Of a stretch of 64,000 bases of DNA, positions 57,176-63,368 are shown piece by piece; within the stretch, counting starts at the first letter, position 1; the number at the start of each line of letters is the position of its first letter. The notes under the pieces are model-generated. The model had not been told where the DNA came from. It did no database searches and saw only the letters and a program-made list of their open reading frames with translations. Source of the DNA: an uncultured Candidatus Saccharibacteria bacterium (GTDB lineage: Bacteria; Patescibacteriota; Saccharimonadia; Saccharimonadales; Saccharimonadaceae); the NCBI GenBank assembly GCA_946530965.1, contig CAMNAK010000002.1:186001-250000 (forward strand), written 5' to 3'. Both the position numbers and the translations under genes were made by a program.

Positions 57176-57865
57176 TTAGATTACCCAAAAGCTAAAAATT
57201 GTTGCGGCCAAGGTAATAAAACCAATACCAGAAATGATCTTTAGGAACGCTTTATTTTGCACGCGCCAACGCTGAGCATCTACGACATTACGACCGGTCT
57301 TCATACGAATCTTAAGAACGACTAGCGGCAAGATTGCGAGCGCTGCAAATACGATAAGCCCAGCAACCTGTAGCGAACCATTAAGCTGCAAAATCGCGTT
57401 TGCAGATGTGATATACAGCGCAAGACTAATCGGCATCTCGGCAAAGGAGCTGACTACGCCAAGCGAGAATGCTTCGATTGGATCGTTGGTTTTTCTGGCT
57501 CTTCCGGAGATAAATCTAGCAAACGAACGTGGAAGCCAAAGCTCGGTGCGATCGCCTTTTCTGAAATAGAAGAACCACATGATAAGCGCGCTTGCGAGCA
57601 ATGCTCCGATTAGAACAATCAGTGTCTGCGTGCTCATGGCACCTTGGTTAAGAACCGAGATTAGAAAAGCGGTGCAGCCTACGGCTAGGAAACTCATGAC
57701 TCCGCAGCCGATAACATAACTCCTAGAAAGCCTGCGCGTGGTCTTTTTGTAGTGCTTCGAAATGCTGGAATGGTAAAGCAAAATTAGAGCGCCAAAACTA
57801 AGCTGGAGAGAAGATTGTATAAGACCAGCCAGAAAGATGATCGCGATATTCATTAAATCGCTCAT
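57176..57865 (-). CDS. LysE-like six-helix membrane protein
   Basis: 229 residues with about six hydrophobic segments and a charged loop at ~100-130 (RSFARFISGRARKTNDPIE). The topology and GLIQSSLQLSFGALILLYH/AFSLGVVSSFAEMP recall LysE/CadD-type exporters. Substrate unknown. First gene of the operon; TGCTAGAAT ends 6 nt before its ATG. Confidence 0.55.
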   Translation of the reverse strand: MSDLMNIAIIFLAGLIQSSLQLSFGALILLYHSSISKHYKKTTRRLSRSYVIGCGVMSFLAVGCTAFLISVLNQGAMSTQTLIVLIGALLASALIMWFFYFRKGDRTELWLPRSFARFISGRARKTNDPIEAFSLGVVSSFAEMPISLALYITSANAILQLNGSLQVAGLIVFAALAILPLVVLKIRMKTGRNVVDAQRWRVQNKAFLKIISGIGFITLAATIFSFWVI

Positions 57866-57871
57866 GATTAT

Positions 57872-57880
57872 ATTCTAGCA
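57872..57880 (-). promoter_or_regulatory. Extended -10 (TGCTAGAAT) of the LysE-like operon
   Basis: Ends 6 nt before ATG 57865; leaderless mRNA predicted. Confidence 0.55.
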
Positions 57881-57940
57881 TAAGATAGAAACATTGTGCT
57901 AAAGCTTGTCAAAAATGTGCCTTATTAATACGATGTCGGC

Positions 57941-59452
57941 ATGAAAGATTTTTGGAAAAATTTTAAGCAATTAGTATCAAAAATAATGGCCGTGATTGTG
58001 CTGGCGGCGGCGAGCTTTTTGCCAGCATTTGCGGACGAGTTGTCAGAAAAATCCGACCCTCCCAGTCTCTATTTCTATGCCATGAATGTGGGCTACAAGA
58101 ATGATAACTCTTCACAGAATTACGACTTTTTCGAGCTCAGGAAAAGTGACGACTCCGAGCTTCGCCTATTAGGCTATGAGATTGTCTATACGAACAGCAA
58201 TGGCAATGAAGCGGGCAGGATTTCTTTTGCAGATTCCGAATCAATGGTCGAGGAATCGCTGGTTTTTGGCTTCGCAAAAAGCCCTCAATACGAGAATAGT
58301 GATGGTAAATATCTCTATGCTTTCTCGTCTTCTGGCCTAGCATCTACGGCTGGCAAATTGAGTCTCTATCAATCGGGCGAACTGATTGACGAGATTTGCT
58401 GGGGTAAGCTCACTTGCGATAAAGCTCTGCCCAAATTCTCAGCTACTGAAGAAGATAACTATTCCGCGAAGTTCGTGGACGGTGAATTCGTATCCGAGAA
58501 ATACTATCCAGAAATAGCCGAAAATGCCATCAAGGAAGACGAGCCTGAAGCTGTAGAATTAACCTGTCATGACCTAGAATTAACTGAGCTTTATAGCTAC
58601 TACGAAACTTCTTCTAGCGAGCAGTTTATTGAGCTAAAGAACACGAGTGACGAGATAAACGATATTTCGGGCTGCTTACTCCGCTACAAAAACAAGAACT
58701 ATACTCTGGAGGGCGAAGTTTTGCCAGGCGCGTATTTTGTCTACAAAAACGATAATCTAGTCCTAACTAAAAATCCAACTACTAGCAACCTGATTGAACT
58801 TATGGATGCCGAGGGTACGCTAATAGATAGCGTGGATTATCCTCATGGCCAAAAGGCTGGCCTAAGCTATGCGAAAATAGGCGACGAATGGAAGCTTAGC
58901 TACAATAGGACGCCCGGTGCAGAGAATATTTATCAGGAGTTCCAGAGTTGTCCAGAAGGTAAAGTTATTAATCCAGATACTGGTAACTGTGTCAATGTGG
59001 AAGAAGAAGCTGAGACGACTTGTCCTGAAGGAAAATATCTAAATCCCGAAACTGGCCGCTGTAAAAATATTGAGACGACCACTACTAAAACTTGCGCCGA
59101 GGGTTATTTCCTAAACCCCGAGACAAATCGATGCAAGAAAGAAGAGCAAGAAACTACGCTCGCTGAATGTGCTGATGGCTACGAGCGCAATCCGGAGACT
59201 AATCGCTGTCGAAAGATTCAAACTACGGACGCAAGCGAATATGCTCCAGCAACCAGCGTTAGCAAAGAAAGTTACTCGGCCCCAAAAAGATTCATCGCTT
59301 ACGGAATGGTAATAATCGCGATTGTTGCTGGGCTGATATATGTAATCTTTCAATACCGTAAAGAAATCCTGAAGCTAATCAAGAAAATCTTAGTTAAGTT
59401 TCAAAGAAGGAAAACCTCGTCAGAAGAAACTTCAAACAGATATAGTCTATAA
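57941..59452 (+). CDS. Surface protein with lamin-tail domains and four Cys repeats
   Basis: 503 residues: signal peptide (~15-31, cleavage near ALPAFADE-type AFA), one beta domain at ~40-150, and a second, clearer lamin-tail domain at ~215-330 (FIELKNTSDEINDISGCLLR, YNRTPGAENI). Then four ~22-residue repeats of the form C-P-E-G-x-x-x-N-P-E-T-G-R-C-K (CPEGKVINPDTGNC, CPEGKYLNPETGRC, CAEGYFLNPETNRC, CADGYERNPETNRC), a Ser/Ala linker and a C-terminal helix (YGMVIIAIVAGLIYVIF) with a basic tail. Probably wall- or membrane-anchored adhesin-like. No clear promoter seen. Confidence 0.75.
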   Translation: MKDFWKNFKQLVSKIMAVIVLAAASFLPAFADELSEKSDPPSLYFYAMNVGYKNDNSSQNYDFFELRKSDDSELRLLGYEIVYTNSNGNEAGRISFADSESMVEESLVFGFAKSPQYENSDGKYLYAFSSSGLASTAGKLSLYQSGELIDEICWGKLTCDKALPKFSATEEDNYSAKFVDGEFVSEKYYPEIAENAIKEDEPEAVELTCHDLELTELYSYYETSSSEQFIELKNTSDEINDISGCLLRYKNKNYTLEGEVLPGAYFVYKNDNLVLTKNPTTSNLIELMDAEGTLIDSVDYPHGQKAGLSYAKIGDEWKLSYNRTPGAENIYQEFQSCPEGKVINPDTGNCVNVEEEAETTCPEGKYLNPETGRCKNIETTTTKTCAEGYFLNPETNRCKKEEQETTLAECADGYERNPETNRCRKIQTTDASEYAPATSVSKESYSAPKRFIAYGMVIIAIVAGLIYVIFQYRKEILKLIKKILVKFQRRKTSSEETSNRYSL

Positions 59453-59453
59453 T
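59448..59453 (+). promoter_or_regulatory. -10 box TATAAT of ruvC
   Basis: Overlaps the stop codon of the surface-protein gene and ends 6 nt before ATG 59460. Confidence 0.55.
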
Positions 59454-59459
59454 TAAAGC

Positions 59460-59954
59460 ATGTCGACCAAACGAATCTTAGGTATTGATCCAGGAACGGG
59501 CATCTGTGGTTTTGGCGTTGTGTCTTTTACAACACATAAAAAGCCTAGGATGGTGACTGCCGGCGTTATTGCTACGCCGCCACATACTCCTCTTGGAGAC
59601 AGGCTTCTGGATATCTATGATTCGCTTAATCAGATTATCGAAGAGACGAAGCCAGATGAAGTCTCGATCGAGAAACTCTACTTTAATCAAAACATTACAA
59701 CTGGTATTAGTGTTGCTGAAGCTCGCGGCGTAGTTCTTTTAGTTATGAAACAGCATAACTTGCCAACCTTTGAATATACTCCGCTTCAGATTAAGCAGAC
59801 CATGACTGGCTATGGAAGGGCAAACAAGAAGCAGATGCAGGAAATGGTGCGCCAATTCTTAAACATGAAAGATATTGTTCGTCCAGATGATGCAGCTGAT
59901 GCTTTGGCGGCCGCAATTACTCATGCAATGATGACCCGCGCTGGCTATCTCTAG
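59460..59954 (+). CDS. ruvC: Holliday junction endonuclease RuvC
   Basis: 164 residues. ILGIDPGTGICGFGVV holds the first catalytic Asp, SIEKLYFNQNITTGI the catalytic Glu, and RPDDAADALAAAITH the last two Asp residues. It cleaves four-way junctions made by RuvAB. Normal length; ruvA follows 14 bp later with its own -10 box. Confidence 0.95.
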   Translation: MSTKRILGIDPGTGICGFGVVSFTTHKKPRMVTAGVIATPPHTPLGDRLLDIYDSLNQIIEETKPDEVSIEKLYFNQNITTGISVAEARGVVLLVMKQHNLPTFEYTPLQIKQTMTGYGRANKKQMQEMVRQFLNMKDIVRPDDAADALAAAITHAMMTRAGYL

Positions 59955-59956
59955 TG

Positions 59957-59962
59957 TAGAAT
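59957..59962 (+). promoter_or_regulatory. -10 box TAGAAT of ruvA
   Basis: Starts 2 bp after the ruvC stop and ends 6 nt before ATG 59969. Confidence 0.45.
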
Positions 59963-59968
59963 AAAACT

Positions 59969-60547
59969 ATGATTGCACACATTAAAGGAAGCGTTGCAGA
60001 GAAGTTTGCAAACTCGGTAATTATTGACGTTCATGGTGTTGGCTATGAAGTTACTCTAACTGTTCCAGATTTTGATTCTTTGCTTCTAAATGACGAAGTA
60101 AAACTCTATACTTATCACCATGTTCGCGAGCAGTCCGAAGAATTGTTCGGTTTTACGGCGCTAGCTGGAAAGAAGCTTTTTGAACTTCTAATAACCGTCC
60201 AGGGTATTGGTCCAAAAGCTGCCATGGCGATTCTGTCTCTCGGTAGCTACGAAGAAGTTCGTAATGCTATTGCGAATCAAGACGCGGGATATATCTCTAA
60301 GGCAAGCGGCGTAGGTAAGAAATCCGCCGAACGTGTCATTGTCGATCTAAAGGAGAAGGTTGGTTTGCCTACCTATTACGGCAGAAAGAGTGATCCAGAG
60401 ACTAATACTCTTCCAGCTAATGACGAGGCTCTAGAAGCTCTTATGGCGCTCGGCTTTCAGCTCGCAGATGCTACTAAGGCCCTTGAAGGAATTGACCAGA
60501 ATTTGCCTGTCGAAGAGCGTATTCGTTTGGCTTTGAAAAATCGCTAA
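59969..60547 (+). CDS. ruvA: Holliday junction DNA helicase subunit RuvA
   Basis: 192 residues. OB-fold domain I (MIAHIKGSVAEK, VGYEVTLTVPD, YHHVREQSEELFGF), helix-hairpin-helix domain II (LITVQGIGPKAAMAILS and KASGVGKKSAERVIVDLK), and C-terminal domain III (ALMALGFQLADATKAL) that contacts RuvB. ruvB is not in the window. Confidence 0.95.
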   Translation: MIAHIKGSVAEKFANSVIIDVHGVGYEVTLTVPDFDSLLLNDEVKLYTYHHVREQSEELFGFTALAGKKLFELLITVQGIGPKAAMAILSLGSYEEVRNAIANQDAGYISKASGVGKKSAERVIVDLKEKVGLPTYYGRKSDPETNTLPANDEALEALMALGFQLADATKALEGIDQNLPVEERIRLALKNR

Positions 60548-60641
60548 AAATTGCCAAAAAATCGTCAAAAATCACCCCAAAACAAAGCAAAAGCATATTA
60601 CGACATAACAGGGGTGAAAATGCTATAAATAAGCATAAGTA

Positions 60642-60670
60642 TTGACAAAAAATCAAATCTTTGATATACT
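60642..60670 (+). promoter_or_regulatory. Consensus promoter TTGACA-17-TATACT
   Basis: -35 at 60642-60647, 17-bp spacer, -10 at 60665-60670. Drives the short transcript ending at the terminator near 60854. Upstream 60548-60641 shows only weak dyads. Confidence 0.75.
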
Positions 60671-60676
60671 CTTAGT

Positions 60677-60730
60677 TATGCTCGTTTCCGAATATCGGAA
60701 TTAAGGGGACAAAGGTCGTTTTAGAGCATA
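60677..60730 (+). promoter_or_regulatory. Structured 5' leader of the small peptide gene
   Basis: TATGCTC (60677-60683, the predicted RNA 5' end) can pair with GAGCATA (60724-60730), enclosing a perfect hairpin TTCCGA-ATA-TCGGAA (60686-60700). An 8-codon frame (MLVSEYRN, 60678-60704) opens 7 nt after the -10, at the spacing of leaderless genes. Confidence 0.45.
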
Positions 60731-60751
60731 CATTAATAAGGAGAATGAACC

Positions 60752-60826
60752 ATGAAGAAGCGTAGCCGTAAGGGGACGCTGCGAGTGGAGGACGCACTTC
60801 GCTGGAACGAATACATCGAAATGTAG
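60752..60826 (+). CDS. 24-aa basic small peptide with its own promoter and terminator
   Basis: ATG 60752 is preceded by AAGGAG at 60738-60743 and ends at TAG 60824-60826. The peptide is KKRSRKGTLRVEDALRW followed by an acidic/aromatic end (NEYIEM): a basic start and one amphipathic helix. It is a self-contained unit between a consensus promoter and a strong terminator. Alternatively the RNA itself is the product. No known family. Confidence 0.5.
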   Translation: MKKRSRKGTLRVEDALRWNEYIEM

Positions 60827-60829
60827 TCC

Positions 60830-60854
60830 AAAGAGCTCATTCGAGCTCTTTTTT
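60830..60854 (+). terminator. Strong intrinsic terminator of the small transcript
   Basis: AAAGAGCTC/GAGCTCTTT, 9 bp with a 4-nt loop, followed by T6 starting inside the stem. Confidence 0.9.
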
Positions 60855-60881
60855 GTTGTTCTAAAAAATGACCAACAAAAA

Positions 60882-60908
60882 GCACCGAACGTTTTGCCCG
60901 GTGTTTTT
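60882..60908. terminator. Terminator of the DsbA-like gene (bidirectional)
   Basis: CACCG/CGGTG stem extended by A-T pairs; T5 on both strands. Confidence 0.65.
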
Positions 60909-60913
60909 AAGAA

Positions 60914-61660
60914 TTATTCTTCGCTGGTCTCTTTAATAGCTTCTTCGCTGGTTTTTGCTAGCTTTTCTTCAATAAGCTGACCGGTTGCATCTTCAACATC
61001 ATCAAAAGTCATGCCGCTCGTAAGTTCTACGAGCTCGCCGTTGACATAAATGGAAGGCGTTGCGCTAACCTTGTCGATTTCTTTGCCTAGATTGTAGTCG
61101 AAATCAATCTTTTTCTTGATGTTCTCATTGGATAGGTCATTGCGGAATTTTTCGACGTCGCCATCTTTTGCGATGCCTGCAAATAGCTCTACGAATGCGC
61201 TTGTGCGAGCTTCGCTAGTCTTTTCGCCCCAAGAGTTTTGGTTAGTAAACAAAGTTTCGTACATTTCCCAGTAATAACCCTGGAAACCTGCGGCTTCTGC
61301 TGCTGCGGATGCTGCGCGAGCGTTTGTATGCATAGTAAGAGGGAAGTTTCTAAATACGAATGCGACGCGATCGCCATATTTCTTGTAAAGATTGTCGACA
61401 TGAGGCATCATTCCGGCGCATCCTGGACACTGGAAATCTGCGTATTCTATAACTACGACCTTGGAATCTTCCTTGCCGCGAACGTGGTCTGCGATCCCAC
61501 CGTTACCGTTCTCGTCATCGTTGCCAGCAATAAGCTTGCTCGTATCATAGATGCTATAGTCCGGAGCTGTATTTTTCTGAGCGTTAATGGTTGACCAAGC
61601 TACAAATCCACCAAATGCGCCTAGTACAAGAATGATGATGAGTGCAGTAAACTTATTCAT
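60914..61660 (-). CDS. DsbA-like membrane-anchored thioredoxin-fold protein
   Basis: 248 residues: signal anchor at ~5-22 (ALIIILVLGAFGGFVAWS), then a DsbA/BdbD-type fold with active site FQCPGCAGMMP (CPGC), RNFPLTMHTNARAASAAAEA and the cis-Pro loop ATPSIYVNG. An acidic helix (residues ~225-248) ends it. It makes or isomerises disulfides in exported proteins, such as the Cys-rich surface proteins in this window. TGCTATAAT ends 6 nt before the ATG. Confidence 0.9.
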   Translation of the reverse strand: MNKFTALIIILVLGAFGGFVAWSTINAQKNTAPDYSIYDTSKLIAGNDDENGNGGIADHVRGKEDSKVVVIEYADFQCPGCAGMMPHVDNLYKKYGDRVAFVFRNFPLTMHTNARAASAAAEAAGFQGYYWEMYETLFTNQNSWGEKTSEARTSAFVELFAGIAKDGDVEKFRNDLSNENIKKKIDFDYNLGKEIDKVSATPSIYVNGELVELTSGMTFDDVEDATGQLIEEKLAKTSEEAIKETSEE

Positions 61661-61675
61661 GCTAAAATTATAGCA
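61660..61675. promoter_or_regulatory. Overlapping bidirectional extended -10 elements
   Basis: TGCTAAAATTATAGCA reads TGCTAAAAT on the plus strand (8 nt before ATG 61677) and TGCTATAAT on the minus strand (6 nt before ATG 61660). One near-palindrome serves two divergent leaderless genes only 16 bp apart. Confidence 0.7.
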
Positions 61676-61676
61676 A

Positions 61677-62312
61677 ATGCCGCCACTGTTTTATAGGATA
61701 ATGTCTAAGCTTGTTCGCGCGCTTGATCCCAAGTTGGAAAGGTTCCGTGCGCCAAAAAAGACGATCCCTTATACTCCTAAAAACAAGCGCGATCTCGAAT
61801 CTATCTTAAAGCGTACCCCAGATAATATTCTTAATGAACAGCAGCAGCTAATCTTTCTAACGATTCTATCTTTCAAGGATTTTACGGCGCGTGATTTGAT
61901 GCAGCCAAAGGCAAAAATGACTATCCTGCACGAGACTGATGAGCTTAGTCTCTTTACCCTAAATCATCTCTTTTTGACTGGCGCAAAAACTTTCCCGGTG
62001 CTTCTAAAAACTGGCGAGATCGACGGCCTAATTCATTCGAACGTCTTTGACATCGAGAAGGTGGCAGAGAATAGTACTATCGACCCGTATCTCGACAAAG
62101 ACATCTTGTTTATTCGCGATGATTATTCTGTCGAAGAAATCTTCTCGGCCTTCCTACGAAGCGAAAAGAATTATGCGCTCGTAATAGATAGCAAGAAGAA
62201 ACTTGTTGGCTGTTTGTCGCTAGAGAGGCTATTTGCTCAGCTATTCGATTTTAAGGCAAGCACGGACTTTTGCGATGATTTTAATCCTGACGCGGTTGCT
62301 CGGGGTAAATAG
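61677..62312 (+). CDS. CBS-domain-pair protein
   Basis: 211 residues, soluble. After a basic N-terminus comes a CorC/HlyC-like CBS pair: FKDFTARDLMQPKAKMTIL, GAKTFPVLLKTGEIDGLIH, FIRDDYSVEEIFSAFLRSE, YALVIDSKKKLVGCLSLERL. The DUF21 membrane domain and the C-terminal transporter-associated domain of full HlyC/CorC proteins are absent, so it may bind adenylates and regulate rather than transport. Confidence 0.75.
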   Translation: MPPLFYRIMSKLVRALDPKLERFRAPKKTIPYTPKNKRDLESILKRTPDNILNEQQQLIFLTILSFKDFTARDLMQPKAKMTILHETDELSLFTLNHLFLTGAKTFPVLLKTGEIDGLIHSNVFDIEKVAENSTIDPYLDKDILFIRDDYSVEEIFSAFLRSEKNYALVIDSKKKLVGCLSLERLFAQLFDFKASTDFCDDFNPDAVARGK

Positions 62313-62340
62313 TCCTTCCTGGCAAAACTGGTAGCGCTTA

Positions 62341-62349
62341 TGCTAAAAT
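62341..62349 (+). promoter_or_regulatory. Extended -10 (TGCTAAAAT) of the EamA gene
   Basis: Ends 6 nt before ATG 62356; leaderless mRNA predicted. Confidence 0.6.
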
Positions 62350-62355
62350 ATTCTT

Positions 62356-63303
62356 ATGCTGTGGGTACTTTTGCCAGTTGTGGCAGCTATCTTCTACGGA
62401 ATTGGTAGTTATGTCGAAAACCATGTCGTAGATAATGAATTTCAGCGTAAAAAGGCGGGCGCGTTTATTTTGTCGCGCATTCCAATTTTCTGTATTTCGC
62501 TAATCGTGCTCCTTCTGATTTTTGGCCGCTCCGTCTTTATGGTTACTCCAATGGATGCTCTTGGCTTGATGCTAGCGGGCGTAATAAATGTCATTGGTAG
62601 TGTCTTTTATCTTAAAGCTCTAAGAGAAGGCGATACGGTTGATATTACGATATTTAGTCAGGTTGGGCCTCTAATTTCGCTTGGTCTTGGCGTTGTAATG
62701 TTGAATGAAAAGATTAATTCTAGTCAGTCGCTCGGCTTTCTCTTTATTATGGCTGGCGCCTGTGTTGTGGCTCTAATGAGTGACGGCAAGAAGAAGCATA
62801 CTCCAGATTTTAGAGTGGCAGGAATCACGTTAATCTCCGTTTTCTTCTCGATGCTTTCTGATGTTGTCTACGTCTACTTCTTAAATCGTGGCGGCACAAC
62901 AAACCTTGTTTTGTTTGGCCAAACTTTCTTCTTCTTCCAGATTGGTAGCTTGGTCGCTATGATTGTTGCCGCGGTATTGTTTGAAGGTTGGCGCAGTGCA
63001 CTAGGCAGGGTGTTTATTCATGGCAAGAAAAAGAAGGTAAACTATGGTCTTGCGATGATAGAGAATATTACCTGGGGTATAGCCGATTCCTTGGCAAAAC
63101 TCGGCCTAATCTTGACGCCAGTAGTTGCACTCTTTAGCGCTGTTGGCCGCGCCTCTGGTCTGTTTGTGTCGCTCTTTATTACCTTCGCGATTTCAAAGAT
63201 GTTCCCAAGACTCATCAAGATTAAAAAGATGTCGAAGCAAGCTGTTTTTAGATATATGCTGTCGGCGATTCTGATCGTCGTCGGTATTATTGTGATGGTC
63301 TAA
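62356..63303 (+). CDS. EamA-family (DMT) transporter
   Basis: 315 residues with ten membrane segments in two EamA repeats. FYGIGSYVENHVVD at the start, AGVINVIGSVFYLKALREGD and SQVGPLISLGLGVVMLNEKI are typical of drug/metabolite transporters. Substrate unknown. No coupled partner. Confidence 0.85.
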   Translation: MLWVLLPVVAAIFYGIGSYVENHVVDNEFQRKKAGAFILSRIPIFCISLIVLLLIFGRSVFMVTPMDALGLMLAGVINVIGSVFYLKALREGDTVDITIFSQVGPLISLGLGVVMLNEKINSSQSLGFLFIMAGACVVALMSDGKKKHTPDFRVAGITLISVFFSMLSDVVYVYFLNRGGTTNLVLFGQTFFFFQIGSLVAMIVAAVLFEGWRSALGRVFIHGKKKKVNYGLAMIENITWGIADSLAKLGLILTPVVALFSAVGRASGLFVSLFITFAISKMFPRLIKIKKMSKQAVFRYMLSAILIVVGIIVMV

Positions 63304-63322
63304 AGTGGTAGCTTGTCGAACA

Positions 63323-63350
63323 TTAGCACTCTTGCACCATAGAGTGCTAA
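63323..63350 (+). promoter_or_regulatory. CIRCE-like operator (HrcA site) upstream of dnaJ
   Basis: TTAGCACTC and GAGTGCTAA, perfect 9-bp CIRCE arms, with a 10-bp spacer instead of the usual 9. It abuts the -10 box, so HrcA binding would block transcription. Confidence 0.85.
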
Positions 63351-63351
63351 A

Positions 63352-63360
63352 TGCTATAAT
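63352..63360 (+). promoter_or_regulatory. Extended -10 (TGCTATAAT) of dnaJ
   Basis: Ends 8 nt before ATG 63369, directly after the CIRCE-like operator. Confidence 0.65.
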
Positions 63361-63368
63361 CTGTTGAT

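Noticed and set aside
60717..60726. GTTTTAGAGC resembling the start of a type II CRISPR repeat
   Set aside because: It occurs once, without spaced copies, anti-repeat or cas genes; a chance match within the small-RNA leader.
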